Source: a virus. From it: a DNA stretch of 32,865 nt. Positions 31,967-32,865 of this stretch are shown piece after piece. The translations under genes were made by a program, and so were the position numbers. Position 1 is the first letter of the stretch, and every line of letters starts with the position of its first letter. Where the stretch lies: the IMG/VR virus record IMGVR_UViG_3300033233_000118, positions 1 to 32,865 of that record; one strand, given 5' to 3'. The notes beneath the pieces are model-generated. The model was not told where the DNA came from. It worked only from the letters and a program-made list of their open reading frames with translations, and ran no database searches.

Positions 31967-32425
31967 AGAAACTCCGTTCTAAGTCTTTGCTACCAATTTT
32001 GTTAGCTGCGCCGATGAGCGAACTGGAACCCCATGAATCTATTCCCTTCCATGGGGGGATTACCCCTACCCTAAGACAAAGACTAAGACAATAAGTAATG
32101 GAATGTATAGAGTGGCGGCGCGTTAACCTCCTGCCCTGCAACATGTTAGAGCCAAGCTCCTGCATGCTTGCGTGCGCGTTGGCTTTACAGGGCTGCTCCT
32201 CCATACACGCATCATAGCACATCGGGCGGGCGCACGCCTGCCGCGTCGGGCTCAGAGCCAGCATTGCGAGTGAGAAAAAATGCGAGAAAAAAGGAGGCAA
32301 ATTACCCGAACATACATCGTCCCGTGAGTATCATTGCATGCTAAGTCAATGCTCCACAATCCATTAACAAATACATTGCAATGGCACGGCACATGCTATA
32401 TCATCATGGCATGGAGGGCGCGCAA
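31967..32425. promoter_or_regulatory. Divergent intergenic region with short inverted repeats
   Basis: This 459-base gap separates the leftward packaging/virion genes from the rightward small-gene operon, so promoters for both directions should lie here. I see no good sigma-70 pair. Several CATTG/CAATG boxes occur: 32262-32266, 32332-32336, 32347-32351 and a perfect palindrome CATTGCAATG at 32374-32383. The two at 32332 and 32347 face each other across ten bases. A repeated TGCGAG...AAAAAA pair lies near 32265-32292. A CTAAGACAA repeat lies near 32081-32092. A reading frame of 114 codons (31956-32300, minus) shows no ribosome site or protein-like composition, so I do not call it. The region could also hold a packaging site or replication origin. 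Confidence 0.5.
32374..32383. promoter_or_regulatory. CATTGCAATG palindrome, operator candidate
   Basis: Perfect 10-base palindrome 43 bases before the first rightward ATG. Its half-site also occurs singly at 32262, 32332 and 32347. This suggests a dimeric regulator site near a rightward promoter; the possible -10-like TATATC is at 32397-32402. Confidence 0.3.
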
Positions 32426-32488
32426 ATGAAACACTACATCGCAATCCTATCGTTTATCATTTTGGCACGCTATCGAGGCGGAAAATAG
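32426..32488 (+). CDS. 20-residue membrane micropeptide candidate
   Basis: A short frame with a GGAGG site nine bases before its ATG. It encodes a hydrophobic peptide with a basic tail (MKHYIAILSFIILARYRGGK). It is the first rightward frame after the divergent region. It may be a real small membrane peptide or a leader. Because the frame is so short, the evidence is mainly the ribosome site. Confidence 0.4.
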   Translation: MKHYIAILSFIILARYRGGK

Positions 32489-32547
32489 TCCTAAAGTATC
32501 GGAAACCAGTGCCGATACATAGTATATCAACAACAAAAGAGGAGCAA

Positions 32548-32679
32548 ATGTACCTAGTAACCTGGATCACAGCAACCGGCAAAGTCAAAGAAGAGTATTT
32601 CGACTCGATTAAGGCAGCGCAGAAGCGACTCAAGTTCTTACTCGCGCATCACAACAGCGCAACCCTGGAGGTCAGATAA
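32548..32679 (+). CDS. 43-residue hypothetical protein
   Basis: Starts at an ATG with a strong AAGAGGAG site. The product (MYLVTWITATGKVKEEYFDS, then IKAAQKRLKFLLAHHNSATL, then EVR) has a strand followed by a basic helix. It resembles small early phage proteins in size and layout, but no family is recognised. The stop TAA overlaps the next ATG (TAATG), which supports a translated operon. Confidence 0.62.
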   Translation: MYLVTWITATGKVKEEYFDSIKAAQKRLKFLLAHHNSATLEVR

Positions 32680-32852
32680 TGCAAACGTATAGAGTAGAAT
32701 ATGAGATACGACAAATGGGCGCTATTGGTTCTTGGTCCTCAACTTGGTTCCAAATCATAGCTGAAACTCCAGAGGAAGCCTTGATAGCCGTTATAAGAGA
32801 AGCGCATCTTTCTGGTTTTGAAGCCCGCTTCCCCATAAAAATAGAGAGGTAA
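32679..32852 (+). CDS. 57-residue hypothetical protein
   Basis: A small protein (MQTYRVEYEIRQMGAIGSWS, then STWFQIIAETPEEALIAVIR) with a beta strand pattern then a helix (TPEEALIAVIREAH), similar in layout to its upstream neighbour. The two may share a fold. It starts within the previous stop codon, and a further ATG follows its own stop after one base. Confidence 0.6.
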   Translation: MQTYRVEYEIRQMGAIGSWSSTWFQIIAETPEEALIAVIREAHLSGFEARFPIKIER

Positions 32853-32853
32853 C

Positions 32854-32865
32854 ATGCCCTGGACC
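32854..32865 (+). CDS. Start of next rightward gene, cut by window end
   Basis: An ATG (MPWT...) one base after the preceding TAA, with GAGAGG upstream. The four visible codons allow no assignment. Confidence 0.4.

Noticed and set aside
31956-32300. 114-codon minus-strand frame
   Set aside because: It starts at TTG without a ribosome site, covers the divergent region, overlaps the small terminase start and has an unnatural composition.
32397-32402. TATATC as a firm -10 promoter element
   Set aside because: The upstream TTGCAA is only about 14-15 bases away and the host is unknown, so I mention it only as a possibility.
1-32865. Diversity-generating retroelement acting on the fibre genes
   Set aside because: No reverse transcriptase frame or template/variable repeat pair with adenine-biased changes was seen.

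Overview
The window is part of the genome of a tailed double-stranded DNA bacteriophage (Caudoviricetes). It carries a terminase, portal, scaffold and capsid module, a short-tail style connector, fibre and internal-protein module, and lysis genes. I see no long tape-measure gene and no sheath or tube genes. Together with the capsid family (SU10-type, DUF5309-like) this suggests a podovirus-like phage. Nothing in the sequence identifies the bacterial host; good Shine-Dalgarno sites precede most genes. I see no tRNA, rRNA, CRISPR array, integrase, reverse transcriptase or insertion sequence.

Layout. (1) 1-4350, plus strand: a DUF4406+DUF6378-type protein cut by the window edge, a small Cys-rich protein, a T4-type lysozyme, then a tightly overlapping cassette of a GT2 glycosyltransferase, an FAD oxidoreductase and an NAD(P)-binding epimerase-like protein, ending in a DUF6899-like protein. 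(2) 4352-31966, minus strand, reading leftward from the packaging end: small terminase candidate, eight small genes including a spanin-like and a tiny membrane protein, large terminase, DEDDy exonuclease, Ig-fold protein, portal, scaffold candidate, split major capsid gene, free-standing homing endonuclease, small proteins, a GT4-type glycosyltransferase, adaptor-like protein, large tail protein, fibre proteins, three internal or ejection protein candidates, and a two-gene holin region that meets the plus-strand genes head-on with a one-base gap. (3) 31967-32425: non-coding divergent region with short inverted repeats. (4) 32426-32865, plus strand: the start of a rightward operon of very small genes.

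The standout is the major capsid gene. Its first 56 codons (22461-22294) are separated from the rest by a 535-base group I intron (21758-22292). P1, P3, P4, P7 and P8 can all be paired by eye. Joining after a T at 22293 and before GG at 21757-21756 restores the reading frame across a TGG codon. A LAGLIDADG endonuclease gene is nested in the P8 loop, and its first and last codons double as ribozyme core. A second LAGLIDADG gene lies just downstream of the capsid gene.

How the parts work together: the terminases package DNA through the portal into a scaffolded capsid; adaptor, nozzle-like, fibre and internal proteins form the short tail and DNA-delivery apparatus; lysozyme, holin and the spanin-like protein release progeny. 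The glycosyltransferase and redox/epimerase genes probably modify a glycan on the virion or host surface, which is inference from family membership and position.
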